Below are positions 11,701 to 22,866 of a stretch of 64,000 nt of DNA, one piece after another. Both the position numbers and the translations under genes were made by a program. This DNA is from Megalonaias nervosa (Eukaryota > Mollusca > Bivalvia > Unionida > Unionidae). The first letter of the stretch is position 1. The number at the start of each line of letters is the position of its first letter. Under the pieces are notes generated by a model. The model was given only the letters and a program-made list of their open reading frames with translations. It had not been told where the DNA came from and did no database searches. The stretch spans positions 1 to 64,000 of the forward strand of contig JAECUM010005009.1 in the NCBI GenBank assembly GCA_016617855.1, written 5' to 3'.

Positions 11701-13720
11701 AAATGTAAGCAACAGTTAAAATACATGTGCAATTCAAAATGCATCGGCTGTTCATTGCTTGAAAGGGATATCAAATATCAAAGTTATCATCATTTCTAAT
11801 CGAATAGTCAACAAATCAATATTGAACATTGAATCTAAGGACACGTAAGCATGAATCCCACATTTATCAATAATATGACACAAAAAATCTCCCGGTCTTG
11901 TAAAAGAAAATTATATACGGGTAGAAAAAGATAAACAACTGAAATGAGGACTGTTTGGTTGACAGCGAGTACACGCAGCTTTTTCCAGAGAAGAATACAG
12001 TTTAATGGCAATATTTGCAACCAGCCGACACGATTACAGGGACCCGGGAATCATTTTCCTGCTTCCTATATTACAGAGGAATCTGACTGCCATTAAGGAA
12101 GAATTACTGAATCTAACGAAGATAAATATCTTCATAAAACCAACATTTTAAATCATTTTGATATAGCACACGGACACGGAAATTATCAATATTTTTCCAT
12201 TCAGATTTATTGATTTAAATAGTATTTATTTACAGAAGTCATCGTAGACAGTAAACCTAAACAAGTGATACGTGCTTAAATAACGCGTTTAATGTGAGTA
12301 ATGAAAGTATACAATTGTAAACTGTGAAACATCATTATGAAATATTAAACTAAAGTGTACTTACAATAATACTGTAATGTCCAACTGCAACTAATACTTG
12401 TTTACAATAGAAACCTTTTACTGTGCAAATGAAGAAATGTAAAGAAGAAGAACACATTAAACATATTGACGTTATTGGTGTGGAGTAGGGGACTTGATAA
12501 ACGACTTTAAAGAACAACTAACTTCAGCTCGGGTAGTATATATTTATACCAAACAAATACATACCGTTGACAAACCAACTTAAAGTGAAGACATAAATAA
12601 TTGGCAGTCAGATATCTTTGTAGTAATTGTATTCTTATGGACTGCCTTGAAAATCTCCTCGTTGACGTCAAACGATTGCAAGTGTTGCCCTTTGATAACG
12701 AAGTTATATCTGTAACATCAGGCAATATTCCTATTTTTCAAATGTATTAACCTGGAATCGATCTTCAATTACATAACGTCCGTTAGATTAATTTTATCCT
12801 GTAAATCATAAATTTCCTTAATAAAGCCAGTTTGTTTTACTTGCAGTCATTGAATCTGATAGTTGAAAGAACGGAGTAAAAATATTTGTTTTGCAAAATA
12901 CACCGCAGACAGCAAAGATGCTCAAAGAAAACTAATTGTTTTAATATTATCTTAAGTTTACATTGGGGAATATATCTCATAAGCTTAACGCAACGTCCGT
13001 TCGTGTATATCTAGAGATATCTTACATATGCTCAGCATAAAAGCAATAGCATCCCTCTAGTACAAATATATTCTGAGGGCTTGGGCTATAACAAGTTTCA
13101 TAGGCATACAACGCTCCGGCTACTGCAATAATTTCATACAAAATTGTAGTTGAGAGAGGACTAAGCCCATTCTTATTTACGCCAATATCAAAATAAAACC
13201 AAACCGTGTACCTACAAGTTAATATTTAGCTTTTGTCTATTAATTTGGTACCTAATCTTCTCCCGTTGAATCAAATACGACACGACACAAATGTAAATTG
13301 GGAACATCCACTTTTGTACAATTACGTCTCACTGGCTATCAAACAAAGAACGTAATTGGATTGAAAATATTCTATTTATTTGCCCAAAAGGGGGACATAC
13401 ACACATTCCTGAAAAATGGACACCTTGAAGAAATTTGAATTACTGATACCTAATCAACACGAAGTGGAGACTATTGACTGAAACTGAACTGAATTTTGGT
13501 CACTAGATACACTTTAGAAGCAGTTATGAAGTGAACCGCCACAGTTTGCATATTCTGTCGCTTTTTTTCTAATGCTAGCCGTTTTAACTTTACCATCGGT
13601 AGATTTAATATATTCACAGAGCTTGAATGGCTAACAGGAGAGAAAGTCTCTTCATCCACAAACCGTCTACAAGAAAAATGAATAAGTAGAAACAATCAAA
13701 CAAATTTAACAATTGTCCAT
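8795..13720. repeat. Old tandem array, unit about 2-2.3 kb
   Basis: Bases 9190-10880 and 11215-13265 align in order: CGATGTATC, then AAATGATTA(A/G)CATTACTAA, CAATATAGGAATAGT-type, TTGTATATTTTCTCCA, CTCGGTCTTGTA(T/A)AAGAAA, GACTGCCATTAAG and ACGGAGTAAAAAT. A head module at 8795-9060 (A(C)ACGACACAAATGT, ATCAAACAAAGAA) recurs at 13275-13720, right after the second unit. So the order is head, unit 1, unit 2, head, as in a tandem array with one head deleted. Copies are diverged, with indels. No ORF is conserved between the copies. Confidence 0.8.
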
Positions 13721-15900
13721 ATATTTTTGGAGTTGTATGTTTCTATCTTGCATAATCAAATGGTTAAAATAGTGTTCCTAACAGTAGAGGCACTATATTA
13801 ATGCGTGATAACTATTCGGACAAACCTAACACTTGCCTCATTAGAAATGATAATTGACAATCATACGTAGAATAAATGAAGTATGCAAGGGTTATAGAAT
13901 TGATTCCGGGCTAACTAAATAGAAGCAAGATGGAATAATGAACAGGAATCATTTTAAATTCCATTGTTTTCAGCTGTGCTTGTTTTCTCTAACTCTCACT
14001 TTCTGGTTAGAGAAAAAAAGTTGCACGTCGTCTATAGCCTGAGACTCTATGGGAATGAATGGATATCTCCAAAACAATACCTGCATGTGCAATATAATCC
14101 AAGAACGTACAGGATTCAGCTTCTGTAAATATTGGTTGAATTATACCAATAAATATATGACGTGTCAACTACGTCCTTTTAAGTCTGAGTCTCGTCTTGA
14201 TCAACGTTTGTATGTGCGAAAGCTTCATTTGCTTACCTTTGTTCGGTGTTCATCCGAGTGTTTTCACGGATTCCTCCTCCACCATATATATTGTTGATGA
14301 AGTACAATACATCATGCGCTGGAAAAGGGTGTTAAAACCCGGACACAGTCAACAAATCGTTTGGGGGTTATCCTAGTCTGTAAGTGATCTAGAATATTAT
14401 CTATAAAGTGCCTCATATTGTCTCCATATGTCTACACTATAACTTTGCATGATCAAGGCGGATCATTCACGCGAGTCTATTACGGACCCCCGAGGAAGAC
14501 ACAACATTATCAGAATTGACGAATTATGAAAATCGTAGGTGTCTCTTGTTTGCATTATTCATTTTAGTCAACATTGTGTGATCATTTTGCATGGAAATAT
14601 GACGTGAATTCATTAAATTGTACAGCAGTATTTTGATAATACTTGCCTGCATGGATATCGGTATGAATGGTCTGTAAGTTAGAGCGTCCTTCAAACAACA
14701 CGATGTGCCAAAAGTATGACCATTTTAGTAGTTACAAAATAATAAGTAACACACAAAATATATATTTTCCATGTATTTTCAACTGGTTTGCGCACTTTGC
14801 TGCAAGTTATAACCTTTTTATAGACAATATCATTTTTAAGTAAGAAAAGAACAGGATATAGAATGTTTATGACAATGTAGTTTTAAAAAAAACTGGAGTG
14901 CATGAAATATGGAGTGCAAGGTTAAAAAGAATAAATGAACAACCTATGGAACACTATTTCTCATGGCTATAACGCACAGTTGATAGCACGTTAAATTAAT
15001 ATCAGTTCAAATCTTTAAAAGTAATTATATTATGTAGAAAATCAATTTAAATAAAGTAAACATTGTAAAAGATGATCAATGTAACTAGTATCAGTGTGAT
15101 GAAGAAATAATTATATATTTATCAGTTGAAGGTAGAAACGTTTTATCATATTTTGGGTCATTGAAAGATTAATAAAATAATATTTTACCTTTAGCTACAG
15201 GTTTGTTAAAATAAAAAAACAACACAAAACTCATCATTATTTGAATGGCAGACAGGTCAAATCTTTATTCCTTTATGCTTCTCACAATTCTCAATTTCTT
15301 ATTACTATAGCTTTGGTAATAATGTGATGAGCAATAAAACTGTATTCGTTTGTTTTGGGTCAAAGAGTAGGTCTGTTATGTACAACGTCTGTGACTGAAA
15401 TTAAAGTATTTAACTTTGAAAACCTAATAAAAATACATTTCCAGATATTAATGCACGAACTTAATCAAACAGTATACCCATATCTCATCTCAATATAAGA
15501 ATACGTCATAGTTAAGTCAATGCTATGTTTGTTATATGTAATTCAAATGTCAAATTCCATTATGATAATGTTTGTATCATTTAATGTTCCACTTTATCAT
15601 TTGCAGTCTTATATTCTGTATGACTTCGTTAATCGTCTTTTGGCTTCATCTACTCGAACAAGAGAACCTTGTCTCTAAAAACAATTATTCAAGGAAAGTG
15701 CTTGAATACTCGGTATTTCTAGAATGCACAGACAATTGTAGAAACTGTATCACTTAATTTGCACATATATTAACAATTACTCAACATGACATCAGTGCCT
15801 TTGCACAGAAGAAGGATTTGTTGTAAATAGGCATGTCCAAAATATTTTAAAGACAATAATTTAGTTACGTCTGTCTACTGTATTTCTATTTAAAATAATT
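13721..15900. other. No gene seen
   Basis: AT-rich sequence with no exon-like or repeat structure that I can support. The short ORF at 14049-14297 has no recognisable motif. Confidence 0.6.
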
Positions 15901-16930
15901 CAACCAGAAACAAGACTGCCTCATAAAATACAAAGATCTCGCATATAATCAAATTGTTTCAACATCTTGATTATATAAAACATGACCTAAGATAAAACTC
16001 AGATGGATTGCCTCATTTCTATGCATGGAATACTTATAATCATACTCATCTGAGATCTTGATATAAGCCTATTTACTAAGTTTGATCAAAATCTTTAACA
16101 AGATATTGATCAGACATGATAAATAGGTTTATACGAAGATCATAGGCTGGCCTGATCATATATCAAACCTGCAACAAATGAAATACAAGTCAAAACCTCT
16201 GCAAAGTGAGCTACCATGGCTCCATCGACAAACTTAGCAAATCAGATGCAAAATCGTCCGTTATGTGAGGAATCACTCGTAAATGTACTCCTTCATAAGT
16301 ATAGTTACAAAGTTTGATCAAAATCAAATACAGACTCTGGAGTAGTAACAAAAGCTCAGCCAATATGATCCAAGATCGCCTCATTAACATGCATTAAACT
16401 CAGTTACAATCAAACCCAGTCAAAAGCTTGCAATATAAACCTCTATTACAAGTTTCATCAAAATTGCTTCAGAAAGATGGCTCCATAGCTGTAATAAGTT
16501 CAACCAGTGAAATGCAGGCTCACTTGATTAATGTGTGGATCTTGCTCATTATAATGTGATAAGTGTCCATACTATTAATATTACAGGGACTTTATAGAGA
16601 GGGACCAATCTAATAGTTACAGCTCCATAGTTGTAACAAGTTCAACTAATGAAATGCAACCTCACATGATTAATGTGTGGATCTTGCTCATTATAATGTG
16701 ATCAATGTCCATACTATTAATATTACAGAGACTTTATAGAGAGGGACCAATCTAATGTGGTCCATTATACCAGTTAGAAGGGAAGGAAGCAGTATACTGG
16801 GGGAATTTATTATTGTGAGGGACCAATATAATGGGATCCATTATCATGCCAATGTTATAAGAGAAGGAAGCAGTATAGTGAGGTGAGGGGCTTTAAAGTG
16901 AGGGAATACTGTATATACACTAACTCGAAC
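15900..16930. repeat. Degenerate tandem repeats, including a 142-base direct duplication
   Basis: Bases 16480-16611 and 16622-16750 are near-identical over TGTGTGGATCTTGCTCATTA and CATACTATTAATATTACAG (period 142). Further right, GAGGGACCAAT-x-TAATG and GAAGGAAGCAGTATA blocks recur (16741-16880). To the left, AGTTTGATCAAAATC recurs near 16077 and 16309, with a weaker form near 16450. Confidence 0.8.
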
Positions 16931-17126
16931 ATCTCATGGGGAAAATCATAATTTCATATGATTATCTAGGTTCTAACATTTAAAACTATGATCAAAGTGG
17001 TTACTGATGTTTTTTAAAGGACTAATATTGAAAAAGGATTTACTGCCCCTTTTATGAACTGGAATAACACATGTCCATTTTGAAAACATATACTAGTGTT
17101 GGTGTCAAATCGTAAGCACATTGATA

Positions 17127-17437
17127 ACTTAACTAGCTGCCTGTATTCTGGGCATCCAAACAAGTAAAGGTTTCCACAATTGTCTACTATCATATGGAAC
17201 TCTCCCCCACAGACCGCAACTGCATACAATAACTTACCTGATGCCCATATTCTGGACAGCGAAATAAGTACAGGTTTCCAATAATGTCCACTATCATAAT
17301 GAATTCTTCCCCATGGGACACACCTGCACACAATAACTTACCCAGCTGTCCATATTCTGGACATCCAAACGAGCACAGGTTTCCACAAATATCAACTATC
17401 ATTTTGAACACTCCCCAACAGGCCACAAAATAACTTA
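17127..17437 (-). repeat. Three decayed tandem copies of the RCC2-like exon 3' half
   Basis: Minus-strand copies ending near 17342, 17239 and 17134 each repeat the 3' part of the intact exon (17439-17553) and its donor, spaced 97-105 bases. Their translations keep MIVD and GCPEY-like or RCPEYG cores. Copies 2 and 3 share one open frame, and copy 4 is open in another. None has its own 3' splice site, because each copy starts directly after the preceding GTAAGTTA-like donor. They are probably non-functional intronic duplicates. Confidence 0.85.
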
Positions 17438-17438
17438 C

Positions 17439-17553
17439 CCAGCTGTCCATATTCTGGACATCCAAATGAGTACAGGTTTCCACGAATATCAACTATCATA
17501 CTGAACTCTCCCCCGCAGGCCACGCGTCGGATTGGGGGCCACTTGTAAGACAT
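17439..17553 (-). CDS. RCC2-like gene, exon C (beta-propeller blade)
   Basis: A 115-base exon with acceptor TTCTTTACAG before 17553 and donor GGTAAGTTA after 17439. It encodes MSYKWPPIRR, then VACGGEFSMIVD and NLYSFGCPEYGQLG, the RCC1-repeat signature best matched by RCC2 (TD-60). It starts in phase 0, fitting exon B's end, and leaves one base of the next glycine codon. RCC2 is a chromosome- and Rac/Arf-associated seven-blade propeller protein; that role is known for the family and not shown here. The expected next exon (GHN.DG.. onward) was not found at lower coordinates in the window. The gene may continue past a long intron or be truncated. Confidence 0.85.
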
Positions 17554-18870
17554 CTGTAAAGAATCCAGTATAAATGTATGCTAGAAAAACCTGGAAAGAA
17601 TGTTGGCATGTTAAGTAATATTGACATCATCATTATGATACAAGTAAGCTAAAACTGAAAAGGCATGATTATGATGTGAAATTGCGAAAATGTGGAAAAT
17701 GTGTCTACTTTTTTCAAGCATTTTTATATCATCAAGACATACATCTGTGTCATTAAAAACACTTCTGGTTGTAACCGAGTGATATATATATGCTGTGTTC
17801 ACATGGATTTTCTGATGACTCATAAACTAGATGCATAAAAAATACACAGTATAATAAAGAATGACAACTTGTAAGTTTCATTTAAATGAAAATACTGTAT
17901 GCATGCAAAGTGGATCAATCATATTACATCTGTTCTGGTGCAGGTGAAACTGAGTGCACTTAAGTCATATTTTGACTCCAGATGATATACTCTCGCCATG
18001 TGCAACATTCATTTAACTCCACCAGAAAGAGTGGAGACTGCTTGAGCAATTTATTGATACCTTGTAAATCCAGCTGTATCCCAAAGGACTCACTGCAGGT
18101 GTAACTCCAGAGATCATAAATTGATCAAATTCCAACACCCCACAATAAAATATTACAGGAATTAGATCAGTAGCAGCTACTCTATATATTTGCTTACCAG
18201 TTGGATCTAACACAGACCCATGACTGCTGTTACATAATGTGCCAGCAGATCTGAGTCAATGCATTTTTTTAAAGACTAATCAATATGACAGCAAAAATCA
18301 AGTTATATGTTGTTTGCAGTTGGATTCAAATTGTATGCAGGTATATATGGTAGCTCTATAAGTAGAAAATGATCGCTATACTTTCTGCAGATCCATCAAA
18401 CAGTGCTAATTATCATATTAACACATTCTAACTACAGTATTTCTTTTTCAAAACCATAAGATCTAAAATGACACTTGTATCATTGGCACTAGTCAGTATT
18501 TTTAAACAATCCTGAGCCAATCCTGTCATGTAGGTCACAAATATTCAATTTTGGTGCACTTTCATTCAAATACATCTCACATATTTGGTCTCGGCCCATA
18601 TTATGGATGATAGATGGAAGAATGAATGTTTCATATGGATGGGATAAGTGAATCGTATTAAGTATATCCTGTCTAAGGAAAGTAACAATGACAAATGATT
18701 TTTACAAACTCCACAATGACAACCTCTTACAAACTTTCTTATTCTTCCTTGCAATTGGTTGCTCACTGTAATGAGTTATGGTCTGAACCAAATTTATATA
18801 TGAAATGTTGTTGTAATGATGGGAAGCACTTGGCAATTTGCATCCTAACTTCCGTCTACAAAATAACAAG
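17554..18870 (-). other. RCC2-like intron between exons C and B, no further exon seen
   Basis: The 2.85 kb intron runs from 17554 to 20404. This part has no supported coding exon. The minus ORF at 18013-18213 has no recognisable motif. The remainder holds a minisatellite, a SINE and a compound microsatellite, annotated separately. Confidence 0.6.
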
Positions 18871-18872
18871 AG

Positions 18873-19287
18873 TCTGGACAGTCCAAATGATACGTTTTAA
18901 AATGTGTCACTGGATCTAAGTGGACAGTCCAGATGTTACATTTTAATATGCCATTAATGGATCTAAGTGGATAGTCCAAATGGTACATTTTAAAATGCTT
19001 CACTGGATCTAAGTGGACAGTCCAAATGGTACAGTTTATAATGCTTCACTGGATCTAAGTGGACAGTCCAAATGGTACATTTTAAATTGCTTTACTTGAT
19101 CTAAGTGGACAGTCCAGAGAATACATTCTAAAATGCTTCACTGGATCTTAGGTAGACAAACCAAATGGCACATTTTAATATGCTTCACTGGATCTAAGTG
19201 GACAGTCCAAATGGTAGTGTTTATAATGCTGGATCTAAGTGGACAGTAAAAATGGTACACTTTAAAGTGCTTCACTGGAACTAAGAA
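18873..19287. repeat. Minisatellite, about 46-base unit, nine copies
   Basis: GGATCTAAGTGGACAGTCCA recurs with unit starts near 18876, 18921, 18970, 19015, 19061, 19107, 19152, 19199 and 19241. Units end in an AATGGTACATTTTAAAATG-like segment with scattered substitutions. It lies inside an RCC2-like intron. Confidence 0.95.
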
Positions 19288-19656
19288 TATAATATTATTA
19301 GTCTTAAAAATATTAGTATTTGCCAACCCTCCTGGCAGTTTGTATCTACCTTTACATTTTAGAAATGGAAGGCATAGGGGATACAAAAGATGTACAAAAC
19401 CAAGTCATTCAATTTCTCCATTTATAACCTAATTGTCACATATGTTTGTGTCCTATCGTCATCACCTCTTTCATATTTCAGACTTAATGGGACTTTCTAC
19501 ACTAACATGGCACCCATATTTGTGTAGGGAAAGTCTATTTTGATGAGTTTGTACAATAAAATTACAAATTTTCAAGCTACTTATTGTGCTAGCTTTCAAA
19601 TTTAAGGGCAAATTTGTTCCTATTTATTTGGTTTTGAAGTTTTGAGGAAATATTTG

Positions 19657-19915
19657 TTGCTGTTGTTGTTGTTGTTGTGGGGCTTAACGCCATTTTTCAG
19701 CACACGATAGGCTATGCATGGTGGCCATTATTAATGGTGGAGGAAGAAACCGGGAAATCCCCGGAAAGAACCACCGACCCACGAGAAGCTACTGGCAAGC
19801 TTTCTCACATATCCACATTCGCCGAATCCTAGACTCAAACCCACGCAGACAGAGGTGAGATGGCAGTGATCCGTAACGGAGAGCGCCTTAGACCACTCGG
19901 CCACTCGGGGTCCCA
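19657..19915 (-). mobile_element. tRNA-Leu-type SINE, copy 1
   Basis: On the minus strand it starts GGGACCCCGAGTGGCCGAG with an A-box TGGCCGAGTGGTCTAAGGCG and a B-box GGGTTTGAGTC. It ends in an (AAC)n tail, seen as GTTGTT on the plus strand. It is flanked by a perfect 10-base target duplication, GAAATATTTG (19647-19656 and 19916-19925). A second copy lies at 31365-31616. Confidence 0.9.
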
Positions 19916-20314
19916 GAAATATTTGAACTAGAAATTAAAATACTGGTTGCATATGATGCTGTATTAACCTTCTCTGTATGTGCAGTCCACAGACCATATC
20001 CGTTCACTGAAAATGGACTTTACTAGAAACTGGATAATGACTTCGATCATGGATTATAGTTTACACCAAAATTGGTTTAAATGTGAAGATGATTGTGTCA
20101 CGAACCCCTTAGAGACAGGTGAAAATCATGTTAGATGATAAATTAATAAATGAAAGGACTATGTTTTGTGCAGTTTTCATATGCTTCCGAATTTTCATTT
20201 TTAAACGAGAATGGGGATATAAACTGCCTTGGGGTGGCAAATACCAATAATAGTTTGTGCAAACTGAGAAGGAATAAAAACTCAATCTCAAAATATGACT
20301 TCCCTATGAAATAG

Positions 20315-20315
20315 A

Positions 20316-20394
<79 letters not shown>

Positions 20395-20398
20395 GAGA
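20315..20398. repeat. (TG)n(AG)n compound microsatellite at a splice donor
   Basis: A TG run (20315-20334) passes into an AG run ending at 20398. On the coding minus strand, the RCC2-like exon B donor GTATAG (20404-20399) is followed at once by (CT)n and (CA)n. Confidence 0.95.
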
Positions 20399-20404
20399 CT
20401 ATAC

Positions 20405-20493
20405 CCGTGTTGGACTGGGCACTGTGGCACTTTGGTGACCTAGCCCTAGCTGACCCATCTTGTTGTCTCCACATGCATACACCTGGCCCTTGT
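20405..20493 (-). CDS. RCC2-like gene, exon B
   Basis: An 89-base exon with acceptor TTTTGACAG before 20493 and donor GTATAG after 20405. Two bases complete an aspartate codon begun in exon A. Then 29 codons read KGQVYACGDNKMGQLGLGH and SATVPSPTR. This is the RCC1-type G-x-N-x-x-GQLGLG blade signature and matches the corresponding segment of RCC2-family proteins in length and order. Splice phases with exons A and C agree exactly (phase 1, then phase 0), which strongly supports the joining. The donor GTATAG is weak by consensus and is followed by a CT/CA microsatellite. Confidence 0.88.
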
Positions 20494-20589
20494 CTGTCAA
20501 AATACATGATTCAGTGAAAGATGCTCATGGTATTTTCACATTTAGATAAAAACATCACATTTACTTAAAAACAGAGGCTACCCAAAAAA

Positions 20590-21700
20590 TTTTGTGGTAA
20601 AAACGTGTTGGCTGTATTGGTTGACAGAGCAGAACTATATTTATTTTGGACCAAATGGACATCATTAGAAGCCTTTTCGTGAAAGTCCCATGTCAATATA
20701 ACCATCCATCCAGATATAGTGATTAAAAGATTTTCCAGAAGGCCATCTTCTCAGCAAAACTGAATGCAAGATTGGCACCATTTTTATTTATGATCAACTA
20801 GATACTGTCAGGAGGTTTTTGGTGAACAGCCCAATTCAACATGGCCATCCATTCTGGACGAGCAGCGATATATCACTTATATTTAGGACAAAACAGACAT
20901 CGCAAGAAGTCAATATAACTTTCTGTTTACGAGCAGCAATAAATAAATTTTTCAAGATGGCTGCCTTGGTGGCCATATTTGATACCTGATCAACACCATC
21001 TTCATTCAGGACAAACTAGACACCACGAGACATCTCTTGGTGAAAAATCCATGACAGTTTAACCATTCATTCACAAAAAGAACTGATTAGAATATTTTTC
21101 AAGATATCTGTCATGTCAGCAAAACTGGATGTAAGATTGGCACTATTTTCATTTAGTACCAACTAGATAGTATGTCTTTTGGCAAAAAAAAACATCAATT
21201 CAGTTGGAGTAGTGATAATAATGTTTCAAAGCAGGACAGCATGGCTTCCATAATGTATGTCAGCTCTGCATCATTTTGATTTAGAAATAACCAGATACCA
21301 GAAGAAGTATTTTGGTGAAAACCTTAGTCAATAATACTTTCTGTGTAGGAGTAAAAATAACAAGAATTTTCAATATGTCTGCCCGGATGGCCATAATGAA
21401 TATCAGATCAATACCATCTTCATTTTGGATCAACTAGACATCATAAGAAGTCTTTCTGTATAAACTCCATGCTGATATGATGATCCATCAAAGAGTAACA
21501 ATAAACAAGATTTTCAAGATGACCATTGTAGCAGCCATATTGGGTGTCCAAGTGGCAGTTTTCATTAAGTACCAACTAGACCATGGGATTTATATGTGAG
21601 TCAAGTTCCATAGTAATCCTCCAAGTAGTTTACAAGGAGTAGTTACAATTTGTTTAGCAGACAGATGGGACAATGGACAGCAGGCCGTCTCAGCTCTTAT
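20590..21700. repeat. Degenerate tandem repeat, about 145-base unit
   Basis: TTTTCAAGAT(G/A) followed by a CATATT/CTGCC segment, then a CAACTAGA-type segment and a TTTGGTGAAAA segment, recurs about six times. Anchor points are near 20727, 20949, 21093, 21219, 21365 and 21511. It lies in an RCC2-like intron. Confidence 0.75.
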
Positions 21701-22137
21701 GTGCTTTTATAAGTGGGGATAAATAACAATGTTGGCTAGAAAGTGTTTGTGACCGATAGCTTTCATACAAACCACGGTTCTAAAATTAACTTTTTCAATA
21801 CTAGCAACATACTGAGTACTATTTTCAACCATAAAAAAGTCAGGCTATTTTAAATGCCCACTATCATATTCATACTGAATGTTTTTTTTTTTTGCTTCAA
21901 AATATCACAAGCAAGAAACTTCTAGTTCATGATATTTCTTGGAGCTAGCAATTTCAGAACTGTATTTAGCAAAATGCTTTTCTGCTAATATAAGTTTTAA
22001 GCCCTGCAAAATCTGGGGCTTTGAGGTACTGTAAAATATTCAATTTGAAATTTTGCTGATCCTGGCATAAATGTAATGTGCTCAAAGCTGGTTGAATAAT
22101 TCTAGAAAGGTCAAAGGTTAGTTTTCTTCTGATTCTC

Positions 22138-22489
22138 ATGAAGGAAAAATGAAGTAATAACTATTACCTGAAGGACTGATTCTGATAAAGGATAAATGAA
22201 GTAATAACCATTACATCAAGGACTAGGATTTTCATGAAGGAAAAATGAATAAATACTCTCACCTAAAGGACTTCGATTCTGAGGAAGGAAAGATGAAGTA
22301 ATAACCATTACTTCAAGGATTAGGATTTTCAGAAGGAAAAATGAAGTAATAACCATCACCTCAAGGACTTTGATTCTGATGAAGGAAAAATGAAGCAATA
22401 ACCATCTCCTCAAGGACTTTCATTCTGATAAAGGAAAAATGAAGTAATAACCATCACCTGAAGGACTCAGATTCTCATGAAGGAAAGAT

Positions 22490-22490
<1 letters not shown>
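22138..22490. repeat. Minisatellite, about 48-base unit, eight copies
   Basis: GAAGGAAAAATGAAGTAATAA recurs in variant form near 22140, 22187, 22236, 22285, 22332, 22381, 22428 and 22478, with ACCATTACCTCAAGGACT-like spacers. Confidence 0.95.

Positions 22491-22491
<1 letters not shown>

Positions 22492-22555
<64 letters not shown>
22492..22555. repeat. (CT)n microsatellite
   Basis: An uninterrupted CT run of about 31 units adjoins the end of the preceding minisatellite. Confidence 0.97.
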
Positions 22556-22557
<2 letters not shown>

Positions 22558-22690
22558 GAGAGATTGGTGAGCTTGTTGAATAGAATAATCCACCTTGAAA
22601 AGACTGCCGAATTATCAAAGGTAACTTTGAGAGGGATACAAATAATAATTTTGACTATTTCTTTCCCTTTTGGATTAGAGAAACAGAAAA

Positions 22691-22866
22691 ATAATGCTAT
22701 AGCACGATGTATCATGTAGCTGGACAAATGAGTCTATAAATGAACATACAGTTGTGATTGAGACTAGGGATCTCAATGATAATGCTATAGCACAATGTAT
22801 CACATAACTGAGCAAATGAGTCTATAAATGAACATACAGTTGTGATTGAGACTAGGGACCTCAATT
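22691..22866. repeat. 88-base tandem duplication
   Basis: Two adjacent copies begin AATAATGCTATAGCAC or GATAATGCTATAGCAC and share CAAATGAGTCTATAAATGAA and ACAGTTGTGATTGAGACTAG. They differ at only a few sites, so the duplication is recent. Confidence 0.92.

Noticed and set aside
16180..16230. tRNA-like text (GGAGCCATGGTAGCTCAC on the minus strand)
   Set aside because: Only an A-box-like stretch is seen, with no convincing B-box; too degenerate to call.
18873..19287. Regular 46-base repeats reminiscent of a CRISPR array
   Set aside because: The whole unit repeats with no unique spacers, and the setting is a eukaryotic intron. It is a minisatellite.
20317..20517. ORFs of Arg-Glu or Ser-Leu repeats at (CT)n/(AG)n runs, here and at 22467-22727 and 29417-29710
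   Set aside because: They are microsatellite translations. At 20405-20493 the real coding frame is the minus-strand RCC2-like exon.
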